64,000 nucleotides of DNA from the NCBI RefSeq assembly GCF_020085105.1, contig NC_058056.1, positions 13,648,929 through 13,712,928 on the forward strand. The letters run 5' to 3'. This document shows, in pieces, positions 13,501-25,500 of this stretch. The translations under genes and the position numbers were made by a program. The notes beneath the pieces were generated by a model that was not told the DNA's origin, did no database searches, and saw only the letters and a program-made list of their open reading frames with translations. Source of the DNA: Siniperca chuatsi (lineage: Eukaryota > Chordata > Actinopteri > Centrarchiformes > Sinipercidae). Numbering within the stretch: the stretch's first letter is position 1; every line of letters starts with the position of its first letter.

Positions 13501-16500
13501 GAAATCAATTACTGACACTAAGACCAAACCGGCAGGACCACACCAGTATCAATGTTGATGTTTTATGAGCTGTAAAAATAACTCAACAGAGGTGAAATAT
13601 ACATCTTATGGCCTCAAAAGTAACAAACTATGGTCTTTCACATACACATTACACTCTCCTCCCTACAGGACATCCTGGGGCGGCTGAAGATGTGATCGTT
13701 GGCTTTGGTGATGTATACTATCTGAACATGACGAACCAGTGTGGTCAAGAAAATAACATTAGTTCTAGTTATATACATTTATATACATAAACATTCATGT
13801 GAGTAAAATATTTTTTCTTTGTGTTCGGAGCACATCAAAGAGCAGTTTAAAAAATAAAATTAGATTGTAAAGGGACAGCAAAAACACACTCACACAATGG
13901 CTTCATTGTGGGCCCTCTCCACTACCAGGGCTATCGTTCGCTCGGCTTCCCTCTCCAGGCGAGCCTGTACGGAAATTTGCAAACCTCACTTGAGGTTCCA
14001 ACGGGGACAATATCAACCATTACCTACATCTTCCCTCATCTGTCCATGAACAGGGGGCCAGGTGACTAAGTAACTGCTTGACTGATATATTTTCAAATCA
14101 GATCCATTTCACTGTGATTTAACCTCATTATTAGACATTATCTTCCAAACTGATCAGAGTAGGATCATTTTTAGGTGATTGTTTTAGACTTGACAATACC
14201 TTTTCTTTGAAGAATCTGTGCTCCATTTTGTTTAGGTTTTCCCTGTGCTCCTTGTCAGCAACATCCATGTTTTCTCTAATCTACAAAATAAAAAGGTCAT
14301 GGTTATTGGTAGCATTAACATCCTGACAAACAGAACAACCACAGAGGAAACATTTTATTCTGTGTTTTCTTTTTCCTTACATCACTGAGCTCCTGCTCCA
14401 TCTGGGCTTTCCTCTTGTGAAACTCCTTAATTTTCTTCATTTCATCCTGGATCATGTTAAAGTCACTGGACTTCTTTCTGAACAGTTCCTGCATCTCATT
14501 AATTTGAACTGTGTAACCTTCAACCTGTTGAAACAAATCATATTATTAGATACACAGAATTCTGCACATTCTACATATTAAATTGCATGCCATAACTGAA
14601 AAAAATGCACTCAGCTATACACTAGATCTGCAAAATTCCCATGAGTGCAGTTTGTATCGGTCAGGGAAGAAGATTTGTATACCAGAGTTCACACAGGCCA
14701 TACTATTTTGCAAACCAACTTCAGCACAGATCAGTCAGGCTAAATAAATACCTCAAGATGCTACTGTGGAAAAGCCAGTCTGAGCAAAAATGTGACAAAA
14801 TGACCAAAGTCATGAGAGACTGGCAAAACACGCTCCCACAAACATGTACATGACGACTAAATGAGAGGTTATCATCCATCTGATTACAACTTTAGGCCTA
14901 ATTTCTTCACATAACTCTGTATACGTTCATCCACATCAATGCACCAATCTACAGTATTTATGCAAGTTGGTTTGCATCATATACAATTTTCCCTCTGTGT
15001 GAGCTATCAAATGGTCAGCTTTCCAAAAAAAAAAAATATCCACAGGTTTAAACCTAAAGTGATTAGTTTTGCATGCATCTGTCTTTGAACTGCAATTGGA
15101 AAAGTCTTTATGGAATAATGATTTGGCTGACTGAATTTCTCAACACTCAGAAAGTTTCATCATGTCTCTCCTTAAACAAAAGCCAGGGCATTCATGTTCC
15201 CTGAGCGCCTTTGATGGACTAGTTTCCATTAGCTCAAGTCAGTTTTCAAGATGAAGCATATTATCACCTCACAATGAGAAAAGAGCTGTGAACAGCATGT
15301 CTTGAAATCCCATCTTTAGAGTCAACCACAGGACAGTGTTTTTTCTCCCCTAACTGGACATATGTGACAGTTCCATACACGTCTAAAATAGGGATGTTTC
15401 AAGTTGGTCCAGACCATGCTTCTTTTTTCCTCCTCAGAAGCTTATTGGACTCCATTTTACCAGCATGAAGTAAGAGCTGGAAGATGGAAAACAGCTGCTA
15501 GCAAAAGAAGCAAACGTTTTTTGTACCTTTTTGTCTAGTTAAGCCACTTGAATTTTGTCAGTTTGATAGCTTGATCTTAACTACAAGCAGCAGAGGTCAG
15601 CAAGGATAAAAGGAGTCAAAATAAGTCCCTTTGGTGTGTGTTATGTAACTCAAACTTGTATTTTCGAGTAAGGATCTGTGTGACATGTGAGGTATGGTCA
15701 ACACATCAAGACCAACAGTGTGACTGGCTTTTACCGACCAAGCACTTTTAAATTATGCTTTTTTTCTGTGGCCACTGACAGATTAAAATAACATTAGACC
15801 ATGTAACTCGGAATGTGAGGGTTTGTTTTTTTGTTTTATGGTGGCTTTGTTTGGTTGTTGTTTTCTTATCCAGTAAATGTCAACATAATTACATACAAGA
15901 CAGCTGTTAAGACACAGCGCAGCACATTTTTGAAATGAAGTTGCGCACAGTAAATCACAGCAATGCCGTATACTATATGAACATGCTAGCTTGAGCATGT
16001 TTTGTTGGCCAAATGAAAGCTCAAGTTAAATTTATTTTATTGTGGCTGTGTTTTAAAAATGAACTCACCAGTTTCTTTTGCTCTTCACGTGCAAGTGCGT
16101 CTTGGCTTTTGATACTTTCCTTCAGCATATTGATCTGTTAAAATAAGTGACAGTGTGTTAAAACGGTTCATCATTCATCGTGTTCATTTACACATACAAG
16201 CTAACGTTACTCCCCGACCTTTTCCTCTTTAGCCGCATCTTGTCTCTTCAGAAAGCCAGTTATATCGATAGTGTCCTTCTCCGCGCGGTACAGTTGGTTG
16301 GTGAGCTCCTCGTTTGCGCGTGCCAACTTGCGGCAAGCCTCACGATAGTGCACGAGCGACTGGTCGGTGACCTGTACCCTCAGCTCCCAGAGGGCAGCGT
16401 TGGCCTTGGCTTTCTCGATGTCCGACTCTTTGTCCACTTTTGACTCTTGTTTGCCTTCTTTCTTGCCTTTCCTGTGACAAAATACCAAGAGTAGTTTGAG

Positions 16501-16608
16501 TTTCCGTTTGAACGTCAGCAAAAAAGAAGTGTACAAATGTAACTGTAACTGCACTTACCCGGCTTTCGCCCTCTTTACTTTACTACTCTTTACTTTCTTC
16601 TTCGGCAT
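10586..16608 (-). CDS. BBOF1: Basal body-orientation factor 1 (CCDC176-like coiled-coil protein), complete, 10 coding exons
   Basis: BBOF1 is a coiled-coil protein of the basal body and axoneme, known for aligning cilia in multiciliated cells. Coding exons in transcript order: 16559-16608, 16219-16471, 16069-16134, 14381-14524, 14200-14280, 13894-13964, 13031-13175, 12010-12497, 11724-11828, 10586-10685. They total 1503 nt (500 aa; human about 529). The N-terminus MPKKKVKSSKVKRAKAGKGK is very basic. The rest is nearly all charged heptad-like coiled coil, for example ALWELRVQVTDQSLVHYREA and LEQARELKAGEPERERKEKE. A conserved tail segment reads ISDLTWEQKEQVLRLLFAKM. The last exon (ending LPDIHTT) is chosen because its acceptor and phase fit exactly and because it supplies FITQAPEPALPS. 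It is the least certain exon, lying behind a 1-kb intron. An RFX X-box lies upstream. Confidence 0.93.
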
Positions 16609-16744
16609 CACTGCTACTTTTACTGGCTAAAATACTACCATAAGGAGAAAAAGGTGCACGGTAATTACTCTAGGATTTTTACAGTTTGGCTAACGGTAAC
16701 GGTAGCAAGCTCCTGTGCTCCGCTGTGAATGTTTGTGTAGTGTT

Positions 16745-16758
16745 GTTGCCATGGAGAC
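16745..16758. promoter_or_regulatory. X-box (RFX-type site) upstream of BBOF1
   Basis: GTTGCCATGGAGAC fits the RFX X-box pattern of two inverted half-sites around a 2-bp gap; the right half is imperfect. It lies about 137 bp before the BBOF1 start codon. RFX and FOXJ1 factors drive ciliary genes, so the site agrees with the role of BBOF1. Binding itself is inferred. Confidence 0.65.
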
Positions 16759-17009
16759 GCTGTAGCCGAGGAAAAGGTCCAATTTCTCTGCTACATGACC
16801 TTTGGTAACTATTGTACATTTAATACACACAACCTTATTCAAGCTTGTTTTCAAAGTATTGTTATTATTAACTTACCCATTTAGCTGCATTTCCTTAGAA
16901 AATTGAATTTCAGTCACCTTATGACACAGTTGAAGTTGGCAGACAATGCACATGTCAACTTCATTACTTTATTACTGATAGCCATAGACTACTGTCAGCT
17001 TGACCTAGT

Positions 17010-17074
<65 letters not shown>

Positions 17075-17090
17075 GGATAGATAGATAGAG
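17010..17090. repeat. (GATA)n microsatellite
   Basis: About 20 tandem AGAT units with one GATG variant. It abuts the retroposon-tail motif TACTTTATTAATCCC, so it is probably the tetranucleotide tail of that element. Confidence 0.95.
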
Positions 17091-17250
17091 TACTTTATTA
17101 ATCCCAAAGGGAAATTGCAGCATTAAAGCAGCCAAGTGACATATGAATCATAAAACAAAACAAACAACATAAGGACACACACAAGGTACACAAGGTACAT
17201 AAACACATAGAAAAAACATAAATAACTTAAATCTTAACTACAAACTGAAA
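17091..17250 (-). mobile_element. Retroposon 3' tail of the common fish 'GGGATTAATAAAGTA' type
   Basis: Read on the minus strand the sequence ends CCCTTTGGGATTAATAAAGT, followed by (TATC)n. This resembles a 3' terminus with an AATAAA-like signal and microsatellite tail. A second copy lies at about 45731-45950 (TTGATCCCCGAGGGGAAAC on the plus strand). The extent away from the tail is uncertain, and the family is not named with confidence. Confidence 0.55.
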
Positions 17251-18258
17251 TAACTCAATAAAAACTACAACCATGCTCTAAATATGTACAATGATTGTGC
17301 CTGGTAATATTCTGTACATGGTTAGTGCAAGTCTGGTATATACTGTGTATTGTCTTGTATGTTATTAATGTAGGTGCTTTACTTGAATTGCATAAATAGG
17401 GAGTATTGGGAATAATTATACAGTGAATCTATACACATACTTATGTACAGGTAATACAGGAATGTATGCACATGTATGTAAAAAACAGGTAAGTATGCTA
17501 CAGAGATCAACCGTAAGATACTGGATAATAATGATAATAAAAATAAACTAAAATTCAAATAAATATAACAAACATATTTTGAGGAAAAGATGACTGCACA
17601 AAGATTTAATCAATGTTTTGACCACACTTGGTCTTTTTCATAGCAAGTTTAACACAAAAATAAATATACATACACCTGATGGCAATCTACAATAGGGCTT
17701 TTTCACAGCATTTATTTTGACTTATCATAGTAGGAAAAGCACAGGTTTACAAACAACATTAACGACAAGACAAAAAAGGCGTGACACTGAGACAGCATGC
17801 ACAATACCAGGATCCTGGTACCAGCTAAAATTAATAAGCTATCATTTAATTTTATTATTGACACGTGTGCTTTTCCTACTGTGTCAAAATGAAAAATCAT
17901 TGACATCAGTGACAACAGACTGAGTTTATCATAATTAATTAGTCAACATTAGAAAGAAAGTTGAAAATATACATCACTGTTAAAATCCACATGCATTTTG
18001 ACAACGATGAGCCATAACATATAAACTAAACCTCTTAGTTTATGTCCCAACAACATTCAGTGTCATTCAGACATTGCCTAATTCTCATCTTTGTACTCGT
18101 TACAAAAATATAAACTGGACGTCTCTGTCCTGTGGGGATACTGCTTCCTTTTTTATCTATAAAGCTTTAATTCAAAATCTACCTCCCTTTCACCAGCCTT
18201 CTGAAATGTCAAAATTTAGTATAATCTACATGTTCTTAGTGTCATCTCCTTTAGGATT

Positions 18259-18535
18259 AGGACTGCAACAAACAATTATTTTCATTATTGATTAATCTCT
18301 TGAATGTGTTTTTATTAATAAATTGTTTTCTCAATTTACCAGAGTACAAGGTGATGTCCAACCAATAGTCCAAAATCCAAAGATATAAAATTTCAATGAT
18401 AATGATATGAACTACGGACAAACAGCAAATCGTTATATTTGAGACATGGAACCAGCAATATTTTCTATTAACAATTAACCAATTATTAAGATTGTTGGCA
18501 ATTAATTTTCTATCAGTCGACTAATTGATTAATGA
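18259..18535. repeat. TIR-type repeat, family A, copy 1
   Basis: Begins GGACTGCAACAAACAATTAT and ends in the inverted form near CAATTAATTTTCTATCAGTC followed by ACTAATTGATTAAT. The same head, internal words (such as AACCAATAGTCCAAAATCC) and tail recur at 38091-38439, 40500-40744 and 40746-41116. The element is a short, non-coding teleost repeat with inverted ends. Confidence 0.75.
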
Positions 18536-21500
18536 TCTCAGAATACCTACAAATAACCTTCAGAATACTGTTCACACAGCTCCTTGTGACTGCTTTTAAC
18601 ACTCTTTTCCTTATTAGCATTTATTTATTATCAGCCTTTGCTTTTTTCAACTTTTGGTTGCAGTTTTGTGTTTCAGCTCTCTCCTGCTGCAAAAGAGCGC
18701 TTGTGAGGTTAAAGGTTTTAATCGATCAATCAACCAATCACTGTGGGGGATTTATAAGCTACAGATGTCTGTTCTGCTCAACAGCCTCTGGACTGACACA
18801 GAATGGCTGTATTTGTCACTTGTCTTGTAATTACAGTCTTCTCATGCTGGGCTCTATCTAACAGGATCTGTTTGCACATGATCTCCTCCCACACGATGAC
18901 ATGAGATACATCTTGCTCCTGTCAGCAGTATTGTCCATGTTGTCCTGAAAAGAACTATGTGTTACTTGCTGCTATCCCCACAGTTGTTTTTTTTTTTGCT
19001 GGAGTTATGGGAAAACCACTAAGATCAACGTAAATGCAGTTGGCTTACATCTTTGAAGAAGCTCATCCAAAAGAAACAAGGTAAAGTTAGCGGAGGTCAT
19101 AATTCACGTTCAAAACCACTGAATTCTCTCCATTATCTTGTTTAGCTTTCTACGGGAGCCTGAGAGTGTCCACTGTACATTATTTATCAAACAAAAAAGT
19201 AGATATCATATAAGTGTTGGGTGTAGCTACTGTAAACTGAATCATATAGGGTCGCTCTCTGCTCTGGCATCATGAACAGAGTTTGAAGACTAAATTTAAA
19301 GGTAATTACTATGACAGTGAGGAGAGAAAACTGAAATAACCCTAAGCTTTTCAAAGCTGTCATTATCATTGGAATTGTAATGACAAGGTTTGGGTCTCTT
19401 CAATGGACTTTTTGGGGTAGGACACCCACAAACATGGCATTCCTGAGGGTAACATTGCAGCATATTAATGATATATTGCACAGTGCAGATTACAAAGCTG
19501 GGGCCCCTTCTCATGCTCTATGGTTTCTGTTAACTTGAAACCAAATACCAAAACTTGTATTAAAACTACCTCTCATTTAAAACATTGTGTTTGTAATGTG
19601 CTGCGTCATGCTGTGGAGGAGCACTTTACACACAGTTTATACCGTAGCAGTGCACAATTGGATGCTATCCTAACATGATTTGGCAACATACAGATTTCCC
19701 ATTAGATTTGTTTAGTTTATTGTATGTTATTCTAGAGCGAAAATTCTAAATTTATGTTGTGAAATCTAAATTCATGTGACATTTTACTTGAAGGGCAGTT
19801 CCTATTTGCATCACATTGTTATGGTAATATAAAAGTAGGTGTGTGTTTAAAACTAAAACATGCTGTGATGGCCCAAGGTGGATTGCAGCTGTCCAAACAC
19901 TGCACATTACCCAAATTAATTGCTACATTTACCGCAGGATGTGTCTGAACATTAACAGCAAGATAATATCTAACAATGATTTCAAAATGACAAAACATGA
20001 CCTCTTTAATATTTCTACTAGAACGTTTTTTTACCCAGGGTTTATTAGTCACATTATCACACTGTTAACATGCAACCAAGACATCTATGGCATCTACAAG
20101 TCAGCGAGAGGTCCTGCACATGTACGCTTTGATAGGGGTGAACGACCATTCTGGTGAGCCGCAGGATTGAAAAAAGTAGCCACAGTATTTAGAAAAAAGG
20201 AAGGAGGAAAGAAAGTCCAATATTTTTAGTCCAAATTACAGTGTTGGAACAGTGCTTTGCACAGTTGAGTGTCCTGGGAGTGGAATGGCATGATGGGTTA
20301 ACACTGGTGCCAAGCCCCACCCTCCCCACATTGTCCTTTCTGTGGACTTCCCACACTTTCTTGTGCCCATCTGCAGGACCTCTGCCCTCCCATTACCCTC
20401 CTGACTGGGCTGGCCGACAGCTCGGTTTCGGCCTCAGTCGCCTGCTGCAAGAGGTGAAACAGTCTCATGTAAGCACATGTTAAGTCAGGGTTGGGGCAGG
20501 GTCAGTTCCCCAGGGATGCCTCAATTGCTAGACTACCAGCGCCTCCTGTTTCAGATCTCTGTCCTCTTTCTGTTGATACAAAGTGGGTGGAAAATATCAC
20601 AGCCCGGTACAAATCTCAGTTCATGTAAGGTCTCTGGGTTGCTGTGCCTCTGTGCTCCACTGCTGTGGGATATCCTTGATGCCTCTGCATCCTGCACTAA
20701 AGCCAGTAACTCTGAACATTACATGAGAAAGCATTAGCTGATACACTACAGCATGGCTTATGATGCCGTGCCAACCACCCACCTAAAGCGGAGAAACAGC
20801 CACTCATGCTATTCATGCATTCTCTCGTGAAACGTGCCTTGATGCCCAAATATTTTTCCCTTGGAAAGCCTGTGGTTGACACAGAGATGAGTGGGAGTGA
20901 GATGATTGCTAACATTCTTTTAACTTTTATGCCAGCTGGAGTGCATGTCACATTTGCATTTTTTAAGGTTGGTGAAAGGGCTGCAGTGGATTTAATGTGG
21001 TGATTATTGCAGGATCATGATGAGGAGGTTGAAAGGATTTTTTTTAAATACATGCATGGTTCATTCCAGCTACTGAACATGATTTAGTAGAAGCATTAAT
21101 GCCTAATGAAACAAACCAGAATCCATTCTACCTACAATACATAATGAGTTACATTTTCAGTCTGAAATAGGAGTTGGAGTTTCTTTGTTTAATTTATTGT
21201 CTTCCCTACAAAGGCCCAAGCTATTTTAAATAAAGCTAAACTTACCAGTACTTAGCCAACATGGTAATGGTTAATTCCAAGAATGAGTGCAAAAATTAGA
21301 ACATTTTAATATTTAAGTTGCTACCGTTGAAAAACTGCAGTAATTAATTTCAAATCTCTACAGATGTGCCTTTGTAACAGCCACAGAGAAACTTACATCA
21401 CAATTTAAGCAGTAGCCAAATTTGAGTTGTTGAAAGTTGCAGGGCGAAGGAATTTCTGAGGCAAGTTACTATGTAAGTCTTAAATACACCCATAAAAAGT

Positions 21501-21828
21501 ATTTTAAGACCATTTCTTTTGGGTTTTTTCAGTGTGAACCATTCATTTTCACTTCTTTATAAACCCCTTTCTCTTTTCCTAAGGGGATTTTTTGGGCTCC
21601 AGAATAACCAGTAAAGATGAGGAGGGGAAAAAACATAACCAAAAATAATCCTCCTTCTCCTGCCAAGAAAAAAGAAGGAGAAAAAAAGGGAAATGCTGTT
21701 GGTAGGCAGGTAGTCAGTCTACAGCTCAGCTCACAGGAGGGGGGACTCCTGATGGAGTTGGGATGGACCGCCACAGGATTGGTGGATGGCTGCTCTCGGT
21801 GTGGCCCCATGCCAAGCCCTTATGTCTT

Positions 21829-21834
21829 TATATA
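21829..21834 (+). promoter_or_regulatory. Possible TATA box of ENTPD5
   Basis: TATATA (within CTTTATATAC) lies about 175 bp before the ENTPD5 start codon, in a stretch that becomes GC- and CT-rich downstream. It would place transcription start near 21860. No transcript evidence is available. Confidence 0.4.
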
Positions 21835-22007
21835 CTGTAAACAGATGACCGGACAGTCCTGTGCATCGCATCCACTCTGCCTCTCTCCATCTCCACTGCT
21901 CTCTCTTCGGGGCCCCTGTCAATCTTTTACTCCAGCATCCACCAGGGCTTCTTCTCCTCACCTCTCCTTTTTTCACTCCAGCTGTCTCTTCTCCGGCTGT
22001 GAAAACA

Positions 22008-22464
22008 ATGGCCACGCCGAGCCTGCTCCTCACTTTATCCGTGTGGCTTCTGGCTGGGAGCCTCTTGGCGGAGGCGACTTACTACCGGCACCACCGCTAC
22101 GTCCCACACTTCTACCGCTACCGGGAGCACTCCGCCAACACTGAAAACCTCCTCCCTGAGGTCTCCAACCCGGTGCCTGAAGTCTCGCAGCCCGGCGTCC
22201 CGACCTACCCCGAGATCCCCGAGGTGTTCCACCCGGTACCTGAAGTCATCCACCCCATACCAGAGGCTTTCCACCCGGTGCCCGAAGTCGTGCATCCTGC
22301 ACCTGAGCCTTACCACCCACCTGAGGTTTACCAGCCGGCGCATGAAGCCTCCTCCCCTGTCAACATGAGTCGGGTTTTCTACGGCATCATGTTTGACGCT
22401 GGGAGCACAGGCAGCAGGATCCACATCTATAAGTTCATCCAGAAAGACCCTGGTAAGTGCCCCC

Positions 22465-22507
<43 letters not shown>

Positions 22508-25500
22508 TCTCTCTCTGAACCAATAGCAAGTCTTTGCACATGCTGCTGGCTCCCACACTGTCTGCCTGCTGTTAGGTCACTCACTGTGTGGTGTAAGAGG
22601 ACAGAGGACAAACATGCACCAGCACAGTGCATGGGCAATACAGCTTCTAAAAGTAGCTGAGGTGGACTTTTAATTTGTCTGACTCAACTGTGTAGGAAGC
22701 AGACCTCTAAAACTGAATCAGGATGTAGGTGAAGTGCTACAGTCTAAATATCATGAGTTGTGAAAGAAAAGCTATGCAATTACATGTACTTGAGTCTCTA
22801 TTTTATCCCAGAATATCATATACTGTACTGCGCTCTGACTTTTGATCTCTTCACTGACACTGACTTTTTTAGTTGAGCTGCCAGTTCTGGACAATGAAAT
22901 ATACCATGCAGTGAAGCCTGGACTGTCTGCTTACAAGGACAACCCTGAGGAGGTATGTATGCGTGTTTACACCACTTTATAATTAATTATCAGGTATATT
23001 AGGGAGTTGTTCACTGTCTGCAAACCACCAAAACGCTGGGATTTTCTTTGGGTTGGGTTCATGTGATGTAAACACTATGTAATTACAAAAATGCCTCCTG
23101 CTGATGCTGTCACTGCTGTCCTGTCTGCTGTATTTACCTTTGACGTTTGACTTATACATATTTTTGAAAGACTTTGATCAATAAAGAAATTCCTTAGTTT
23201 GATTATGAAATGTCTTCCTGATTATGCTGCCAGTAACTGATTGCCAACTCCTCTGCAGGGTGGCAACACCATCCGACAGTTGCTGAAGATTGCCAAGAAG
23301 ACAGTGCCAGAGGAGGATTGGAAGAGGACCCCGGTGGTCCTGAAGGCCACGGCGGGTCTGCGTCTGCTGCCTGAAGACGAGGCCAACGCTCTTCTGAAGG
23401 AGGTGAGGCACGTTTTCTCTCTGCCCTCAGACAGTTTGGCACAAACACCACCCGTCCCGCCAAGGAGCGGGATGAGAAACCACTAAGTGCTTACAAGTGT
23501 CACTGAGAAAAAAGGCAGCAAGTCTGCCCATTTGGTGGCTATCATGTTGCAAAAAAACAGCTGTTGTGGGGTTGTGTGGAGTAACCATATTTGTCGTTTA
23601 AAGTATTAAATCCAGGCTACTGTTCCAACCATGCTTGTGGTTGAGTTATCTGTCACTCTAAAACCGAACAGACACAGTTTGTCTTCTGGAGCCTGAATAG
23701 ACCATATCCTAACAACAGCAGAGTATTTGGGTGTGTAGTCTAGTATCATTGTGTTGCTTTAACACATATCCAGTAGATTATTGTAATGAAATGATGATAA
23801 ATCTCTTCCACAGGTTCGAGAAGTATTTGATGAGTCCCCTTTCTTTGTGCCAAACAACAGTGTTTCCATCATGAATGGAGCAAAAGAAGGTATGTTATCT
23901 TTTAATGGCCTGTAACCAATTTGTACTACATATTGTACACACATTTTTTTGTCATTGTTTGCTGAGATATTGTCTGACCAGGTGCTTTAACTGTCTCTTT
24001 ACTGAGGATGTATCAAACAATACTGCTCTCATAATTCTTTTTACAAGAGGTCTGTTACTACCTCATTGAGACAAATAAATATGCCAGTGTGAGTTGCTGC
24101 CCCACGCCCAATAATTTAGTGGGATCCTCCACATCACTCATTAAGACACCCTCACTATGTTATGTTTCATCATACAGTATGTGCCAGTCATTATCCTCAT
24201 TTTATGAGTGCAATAACTTGACATCTGAGACAATAGTAATTACCTGGGCTGGTCTGGAATCCTGCATGTTAGTTACACCAACTCTGCTACTTTAATATCA
24301 GCTTAATGAAGGAGAGCTAGACTGAAAGTCATCTTCAGTTCTAAGTTTATTAACACATTCAAATGTGAACATTTAGCATAAGTCAGTTGTAATCGCTTCT
24401 CAGGCTTTTTACTAATGCATACATTTTCACTCGTGCCGTTTTAGGAGTCCTCGCCTGGGTCACAGTGAACTTCCTTACAGGTAAGACATTGCTTGTGTTT
24501 TGCTATGGTGGTGTTAGTGGTCAGGAGGCTCATATCTGAGGCTCCAGTGTACACAGTAGCCCGGCAGTGAAAGACTCTTGTCTCCTGTCTGAGGTTGAGC
24601 TTGAATCACTGGCCCCAAACAGGTTGCAAAAACAAGCAATTTTTTGTCACGTTTTTCACACAGCTATAGCACCATCAAACTTTAAACTTCAAACCAAAAA
24701 GGCATAAAAAGATATGCATCATTCTGACACTAGTGGTTGTAAAAGGAATAAATTCTAACTGGTGATAAATCCACAAGAGTGCACAGTATGCTCTGTTGCA
24801 CGGATGATGGATAGCACATTATCCTAAGTTTCTTTCAGCCAGCATGATCTGTTTAACTTTGAGCTTATTTGCCACAGGTCACTTGTACTCCAACACAAGG
24901 AGGACAGTGGGCATCCTGGATTTGGGTGGAGGATCTACACAGATCACATTCCTTCCCAAGTCAAAGGTGAAGTAAATATTTGATGTGGTAAATAAGTCTA
25001 TTTAAAAATGTTCTTACCAAAAATACATTGCTAAACATTTGTTATTTATCCAACAGAAAACGATTCAGTCTGCACCTGCCAGTTACATTGCCAAATTCAA
25101 CCTCTTCAACCATACATATCAACTCTATACACACAGGTAAATAACAGACAAAGAAGATGCTATATTCTCTATGGATTTGACTTTGCCCATGCAAACTCAT
25201 GTATTAGTATTCTGTGGAGTAAAACATGTATCTATCTTAAAACTTACCATCATTGTATGTCACCACCACATAGCTACCTTGGAAATGGACTGTATGCAGC
25301 TCGACTGGCAACTCTTGGAGCACTAGGAGCTGATGGTAGAGTATTTAGTACCTTTTATCACGTTTATATTTTGCCTCTGTGTCATTCTTTTTTTTAATAA
25401 ATGTATTCACTGGGAGATGGCAAACCGTTTCTTGTTTTTGTTTTCCTAGGTCTAGATTGGAAAGTCTTCACTAGTTCCTGCCTCCCGAAAAAGTTCAGAG

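Larger units (their letters stand above)
16810..21820. other. Gene-free spacer between BBOF1 and ENTPD5
   Basis: AT-rich and without any reading frame resembling a known protein. It holds a (GATA)n microsatellite with a retroposon tail and one copy of a terminal-inverted-repeat family, listed separately. Regulatory elements for the divergent BBOF1 and ENTPD5 genes may be here, but I cannot point to one from single-genome sequence. Confidence 0.6.

Noticed and set aside
21617-22144. A 175-codon plus-strand frame overlapping the ENTPD5 start
   Set aside because: Different frame from ENTPD5, no known domain, and composed largely of 5' UTR and promoter sequence.
22035-22556. A 173-codon open frame on the minus strand opposite ENTPD5 exon 1
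   Set aside because: It is the antisense shadow of the repeated proline codons, plus a CT microsatellite giving an Arg-Glu run. It has no protein-like features of its own.
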